Assembly (NCBI RefSeq): GCF_018224885.1
Contig: NZ_JAGTXB010000001.1
Span: forward strand, 806,001 to 870,000
Length of the DNA: 64,000 nt
From: Chitinophaga hostae
Lineage (GTDB): Bacteria; Bacteroidota; Bacteroidia; Chitinophagales; Chitinophagaceae
Direction of reading: 5' to 3'
Of this stretch, positions 59,903 through 64,000 are shown one piece after another. A model generated the notes under the pieces. The model did not search any database. It was not told the origin of the DNA and was given only the letters and a program-made list of their open reading frames with translations. A program made the position numbers and the translations under genes. The first letter of the stretch is position 1. Each line of letters begins with the position of its first letter.

Positions 59903-61159
59903 ATGCAACCATTAGCGGAGCGGTTAAGACCGGTAACGTTGGATGAACTGGTGGGGCAGGAACATCTTACCGGCAAGGATAGTATTTTAAGAAAAGCGAT
60001 TGCGCAGGGCATGATCCCTTCCATGATTTTGTGGGGTCCTCCCGGTGTGGGCAAAACTACTATCGCCAATATCATTGCCCATACATTACAGGTACCCTTT
60101 TACACGCTCAGTGCTATCTCTGCCGGTGTAAAGGAAGTAAGGGAAGTAATAGAAATGGCAAGAAGACAGCGGCATGCCGTATTGTTTATTGATGAAATTC
60201 ACCGTTTTAATAAATCCCAGCAGGACGCACTTTTGGGGGCTGTAGAAAAAGGCATTATTACGCTCATCGGCGCTACCACGGAAAATCCTTCCTTTGAAGT
60301 AAATGCGGCGGTATTGTCACGCAGCCAGGTATATGTGTTAAAGCCATTGAGCCAGGAGCAACTCATGACATTGCTGCAACAGGCCATGGAGCGTGATGAA
60401 TGGTTACGCAGTAAGCATATTGAACTCAAAGAAACGACTGCCCTTTTTAATATTTCCGGCGGAGATGCCCGCAAACTGCTTAACCTGTTTGAACTGGTAG
60501 TAACCACGCTGCAGGAAGATCCCATTGTGATCACCGATCAAAAAGTAATGGACATCGCGCAACAGCGTGTAGCCATTTACGATAAAAGCGGAGAGCAGCA
60601 TTACGACATCATTTCCGCCTTTATAAAATCTATCCGGGGCAGTGATCCCAATGCGGCATTGTATTACCTGGCAAGGATGATCGATGGCGGCGAAGATCTG
60701 AAATTTATTGCGCGCAGGCTGGTGATACTGGCATCGGAAGACATCGGCAACGCTAATCCTAATGCCCAGCTGCTGGCTACCAGCTGCTTCCAGGCAGTCA
60801 ACCTCATCGGTTTCCCGGAATCCAGGATCATCCTGTCGCAGTGCGTAACCTACCTGGCAGCATCCGCAAAGAGTAATGCAGCCGTTGCCGCTATCAGCGC
60901 GGCGCAGTCGGTGGTGGCGCAAACCGGCGATCTGCCGGTACCCATGCATATCAGGAACGCCCCTACGAAAATGATGAAGCAGATGGGATATGGTGAAGGC
61001 TATGCGTATGCACACAGTTACGAAAATAATTTTGTAAACCAGGAATTTTTGCCTGATGCCATTAAAGGAACCAAGTTCTACGAACCGGGGAATAACCCGC
61101 GGGAAGAGGAATTGCGGAAGTATCTCAAAAACCTCTGGAAGGAGAAGTATAATTACTAG
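59903..61159 (+). CDS. rarA: RarA, replication-associated recombination ATPase (MgsA)
   Basis: A 418-residue AAA+ ATPase. Walker A is WGPPGVGKTTIANII (about 47-61), Walker B LFIDEIHRFNKSQQDALL, sensor 1 IGATTENPSFEVNAAVLSRSQV; the C-terminal part has SIRGSDPNAALYYLARM and GNANPNAQLLA. It helps rescue stalled replication forks. Length is normal. A 70-bp perfect inverted repeat starts 3 bp after the stop. Confidence 0.95.
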   Translation: MQPLAERLRPVTLDELVGQEHLTGKDSILRKAIAQGMIPSMILWGPPGVGKTTIANIIAHTLQVPFYTLSAISAGVKEVREVIEMARRQRHAVLFIDEIHRFNKSQQDALLGAVEKGIITLIGATTENPSFEVNAAVLSRSQVYVLKPLSQEQLMTLLQQAMERDEWLRSKHIELKETTALFNISGGDARKLLNLFELVVTTLQEDPIVITDQKVMDIAQQRVAIYDKSGEQHYDIISAFIKSIRGSDPNAALYYLARMIDGGEDLKFIARRLVILASEDIGNANPNAQLLATSCFQAVNLIGFPESRIILSQCVTYLAASAKSNAAVAAISAAQSVVAQTGDLPVPMHIRNAPTKMMKQMGYGEGYAYAHSYENNFVNQEFLPDAIKGTKFYEPGNNPREEELRKYLKNLWKEKYNY

Positions 61160-61161
61160 TT

Positions 61162-61386
61162 TTTTTCTTGCCGGGGATTTTTTCTTGCCCAGGATTAACG
61201 GTGATTATGATGATTTTCAGGATTTTTTCTTTTTTGATTTTAAAAGATTCGGGAAGATCTAAGCGGATAAATTCGTTTAGATTTTCCCGAATCTTTTAAA
61301 ATCAAATTATAATCACAAGAAAAAATCCTGAAAATCATCATAATCACCGTTAATCCTGGGCAAGAAAAAATCCCCGGCAAGAAAAA
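61162..61386. repeat. Family-A long hairpin, copy 4 (70-bp perfect inverted repeat)
   Basis: Left arm 61162-61231 and right arm 61317-61386 are exactly complementary over 70 bp. The arm has the core TCTTGCCCAGGATTAACGG, shared with copy 2, preceded by a second, similar element CTTGCCGGGGATTTTTT. An inner stem (about 61236-61263 with 61277-61305) with one mismatch continues the rod. It starts 3 bp after the rarA stop and ends 8 bp before the pbpC stop, joining convergent genes. Confidence 0.94.
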
Positions 61387-61393
61387 CTCCGCG

Positions 61394-63790
61394 TCACTCC
61401 CGTTCCTTATCCAGTATTTCAAATGTTTGTTCTATTCTTTCTCCGTTCTCATCTACCAATGTGATGGTATGTTTTCCGGCTGCAGGATGCAGCGCCATCT
61501 GGTGAAACTCTGTAGTAGCGCCAACGAAATTATTATCCAGGTGCCAGAAAATTTTTGCAGCAGTGTTCCGGTGTGTAGCGGTGAAGATTGTTTGACCGGG
61601 CTTGCCATCAATTTCTACGGGCACGAATATACGTGCACCGGGTTTGGGATAAATAAGTTCCATGGGCGCTTTATCCAGCCCCAGGGAAGCCAGGCAGTCA
61701 GGTTTGTAGGGAGGCAGCTGCTGGTAATAGTTTTTACTGCGATAATAATATTCCTGTGAAGGAGGTAATACAAACCAGGCTTTATGCTGCATGAATTGAG
61801 GCGATTCGCAGCTCTCTGTTACCCGCCACTGACCGGTTCTGTCGAGATGGATTAATTGGTGATAAGGACAGATACCTGCCCGCATGCCTGCCACCGGAAC
61901 GTATACGGAATCTTTTTCATCGCACAGCTCACTGGCGCGGAAGCCGCTTTTACGGCAGACCTCTATTTTCCTCAGCTGGGTATAGGGCGTATTGAACCAG
62001 CTACCGGTATGCAATAAACGAAATACATCAAACAGGATCGGTGCAGCGGTAGACACTCCTATTAAACCGGGCCGGCCTTCTCCGTCGGCATTACCTACCC
62101 AAACGCCCACTACGTACTGTGGTGTAACGCCAATGGCCCATCCATCACGGAAGCCAAAGCTGGTCCCCGTTTTCCAGGCAATACGTTGGGATGATGAAAA
62201 TTGCTGCCACAGCAACTCTTCTCCCGGACGCATTACTTCTGTCATGGCCTGGAAGGCATACCAGATGGAGCCTGCATCCAGCAGACCATCTTTACTCAAT
62301 CCATGTGTTGAAGGACGCTGTATATTCAGCCGGTAATTGGGTGGATGAATATCGTCCATATCATACTTCCCTTTATACTGTTCCATATGCACCAGCGTAC
62401 GCGCCATGCTGGCATACATTCCGCACATTTCCCAGAGCGTGGTTTCCCCGCCGCCGAGAATAAGTGATAAGCCATAATGATCTGCCGGTTTATCGAGCGT
62501 GGTGATGCCCATTTTCTGCAGCAGGCTATGGAACCGCTCGTAGCGGTATTGTTGCAGCATACGCACCGCCGGAATATTCAGCGATCTTGCCAGCGCGCGG
62601 GAAGCGGGTACAGCCCCATCATAGCCCAGGTCAAAGTTCTGAGGGGAGTAGCCGGCAATTTGTGTAGGTACATCAGGGATCAGGGTATTGGGAAGAATGA
62701 GACCGTCGTTTAGCATCGCGGCGTACAGCACAGGTTTCAGGGTACTACCCGGACTCCTTCTGGCCTGCACAATATCCACATGACTCTCCAGTTCAGGATC
62801 GGCGGGGTTGTAGATGTTGCCCACATACGCCAGCGTATTACCGGTTTCCACATCCAGTACCAGCACCGCTGCATTGTTGATGCCATTGGCTTTATATGCG
62901 TTGTGGTATCGTTCGGCAATAGCGGTGGCATTGCGTTGGAGGTCGGCGATAACGGTTGTTTTAATCCGCGTTGGAGCGTCGGTTTTTTGTTGCAGGTATT
63001 CTTTGCGGAACAGATCCAGCAAATGCGGCGCTTCCTGCGGCAGTGGCAATGGCTGATCCGGTAAAGGTTCCAGCCTGGCCAGCTGAGAGGTAACGCTATC
63101 GATGGTGTGTTGACGATATAATTTATTCAGCAGCTGATTGCGTTTATTCAATAACGTTACCCTGTTGCGGCCCGGGTGTACGAGCGCAGGGCTGTTTGGT
63201 AAAACAGCCAGGGCAGCCATTTCTCCCCATGACAACAAATCCGCTTTACGGCCATAATAACGCCAGGCCGCTGCTTCCAGTCCCACTACGTTGCCGCCAA
63301 AAGGTGCGTTGGCTGCATATAAAGCAATGATCTTCTTTTTGGAGGCTGCAAACTCCAGCCTGGTAGCCAATATCCCTTCAATCAATTTCTGCCAGATGTT
63401 ACGGGGTTGGTTGCGCGACAACCGTATTACCTGCATGGTTAGTGTGCTGCCGCCACTCACTACTTTTTTGCCACGGATATTCTGATTGATCGCCCTGCCA
63501 ATCGCAATAGGATCCAGGCCCCAATGGTAATAGAACCGTTTATCTTCATACGCCACAATACATTTTTCAAACTTTTCCGGTACGTGCGCATTGAAAGGAA
63601 AACGCCACTGTCCATCTGTAGCAATGCTGGCATTCAACAAGTCACCGTTACTATCTTCCAACACATAGGAAGTAGCAGTTGTGAAGAGTTGTTTGGGTAA
63701 ACAAAAATAGTAGGCAATGAGGAGAATGCCTGCAGCAGTCAGCCGCCATTTCTTCTTTATGCACCACTGTTTGAGTGTATCTAATTTCAT
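61394..63790 (-). CDS. pbpC: PbpC, penicillin-binding protein 1C
   Basis: A 798-residue bifunctional class A PBP with one N-terminal membrane helix (about 16-34). The transglycosylase domain has YEDKRFYYHWGLDPIAIGRA and SGGSTLTMQVIRLSRNQPRN; the transpeptidase has SPGSTLKPVLYAAML and KTGTSFGFRDGWAIG, the PBP1C pattern, and a C-terminal BiPBP_C-like domain. PBP1C polymerises and crosslinks peptidoglycan; it usually lies near an alpha-2-macroglobulin gene, not seen here. Confidence 0.94.
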   Translation of the reverse strand: MKLDTLKQWCIKKKWRLTAAGILLIAYYFCLPKQLFTTATSYVLEDSNGDLLNASIATDGQWRFPFNAHVPEKFEKCIVAYEDKRFYYHWGLDPIAIGRAINQNIRGKKVVSGGSTLTMQVIRLSRNQPRNIWQKLIEGILATRLEFAASKKKIIALYAANAPFGGNVVGLEAAAWRYYGRKADLLSWGEMAALAVLPNSPALVHPGRNRVTLLNKRNQLLNKLYRQHTIDSVTSQLARLEPLPDQPLPLPQEAPHLLDLFRKEYLQQKTDAPTRIKTTVIADLQRNATAIAERYHNAYKANGINNAAVLVLDVETGNTLAYVGNIYNPADPELESHVDIVQARRSPGSTLKPVLYAAMLNDGLILPNTLIPDVPTQIAGYSPQNFDLGYDGAVPASRALARSLNIPAVRMLQQYRYERFHSLLQKMGITTLDKPADHYGLSLILGGGETTLWEMCGMYASMARTLVHMEQYKGKYDMDDIHPPNYRLNIQRPSTHGLSKDGLLDAGSIWYAFQAMTEVMRPGEELLWQQFSSSQRIAWKTGTSFGFRDGWAIGVTPQYVVGVWVGNADGEGRPGLIGVSTAAPILFDVFRLLHTGSWFNTPYTQLRKIEVCRKSGFRASELCDEKDSVYVPVAGMRAGICPYHQLIHLDRTGQWRVTESCESPQFMQHKAWFVLPPSQEYYYRSKNYYQQLPPYKPDCLASLGLDKAPMELIYPKPGARIFVPVEIDGKPGQTIFTATHRNTAAKIFWHLDNNFVGATTEFHQMALHPAAGKHTITLVDENGERIEQTFEILDKERE

Positions 63791-63831
63791 CGCGGAGTCC
63801 GGGTAATAATTTTATGTGGCCAAAGATAGGC

Positions 63832-64000
63832 TTATCTTAACTCATCCAGGGCCAATGCCGCAATATCCCCCGTTATTTTTGTAGGAGAATTGCAGTCACA
63901 GTTACTCATTCCTATCACATAAATATCCTTACCGGGAATATAAACGCCCATTGTTTTAAATCCGAATATACTGCCGCCATGCTCTCTGTCGGGTACGCCT
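63832..64000 (-). CDS. Serine hydrolase / class C beta-lactamase family (C-terminal end only)
   Basis: The stop codon is at 63832-63834; only the last 55 residues lie in the window, and the N-terminus is off the right edge. They include HGGSIFGFKT, the box typical of class C beta-lactamase/D-alanyl-peptidase-type hydrolases (HGG in place of KTG), followed by VYIPGKDIYVIGMSN, a final beta-strand. The catalytic SxxK is not visible, so the enzyme class is a good guess. Confidence 0.7.
   Translation of the reverse strand, partial: GVPDREHGGSIFGFKTMGVYIPGKDIYVIGMSNCDCNSPTKITGDIAALALDELR

Noticed and set aside
1..64000. tRNA, rRNA or known riboswitch genes
   Set aside because: I scanned the intergenic gaps and saw no cloverleaf-like or known riboswitch consensus; weak examples could be missed by eye.

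Overview
The window looks like an ordinary chromosomal stretch of a Bacteroidota bacterium, most likely Chitinophagaceae and close to Chitinophaga. The reasons are two TonB-dependent receptors with N-terminal carboxypeptidase-like domains, gliding-motility genes (gldF, gldG, gldB-like), a peptidase M57, a DUF1800/DUF1501 pair, a DUF5777 barrel, group III truncated haemoglobin, and several promoters with the Bacteroidota -7 box TAnnTTTG. Coding density is high. I see no rRNA, tRNA, phage, transposase or CRISPR array.

Layout. 1-3.4 kb: gldG (partial), gldF, a cysteine desulfurase and methylmalonyl-CoA epimerase. 3.4-8.9 kb: an AT-rich gap, an Oar-like TonB-dependent receptor and murF. 9-11.7 kb: a haem-motif lipoprotein, YceI, a DUF5777 barrel, a small zincin and apaG. 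11.7-17.5 kb: gldB-like, an outer-membrane barrel, nadE, serS and a GNAT. 17.6-23.9 kb: a molybdenum cofactor cluster (moeB-rhodanese, tauE, moaA, a small conserved protein, moaD, moaE, mobA, moaC, moeA). 24-33 kb: DUF1800/DUF1501, a lipoprotein, two peptide transporters (OPT and POT) and purD. 33.4-39.4 kb: the rod-shape operon mreBCD-mrdA-rodA. 39.5-43.5 kb: an MBL hydrolase, an AraC regulator, an NTF2-like protein and an ECF sigma unit. 43.8-46.7 kb: a transketolase C-terminal half, galE and rfbA. 46.9-54.8 kb: a phosphate-related region. 54.9-64 kb: a YHS lipoprotein, peptidases M57 and M13, a membrane protein, truncated haemoglobin, rarA, pbpC and the end of a serine hydrolase.

The most interesting signal is regulatory. 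Between 48.67 and 50.46 kb, three successive promoters carry four 6-bp repeats (consensus TTAAYA) spaced exactly 11 bp apart. In each, a TAnnTTTG-type -7 box begins exactly 15 bp after the start of the last repeat. This is the geometry of Pho boxes in other phyla. The boxes sit next to a pit/DUF47 phosphate-uptake operon and precede a PlcP/LpxH-like phosphoesterase, a 132-residue protein of unknown function, and a TonB receptor with a surface lipoprotein. I infer a compact phosphate-starvation locus.

The second signal is two families of long, often perfect inverted repeats placed just after stop codons. One has arms containing TCTTGCCCAGGATTA (46-70 bp). The other is built from AGCTTTTAGC/GCTTTTTGC units (up to 48 bp), and in several copies its right arm runs directly into a -7 promoter box. 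They probably end transcription and may be non-autonomous dispersed elements.
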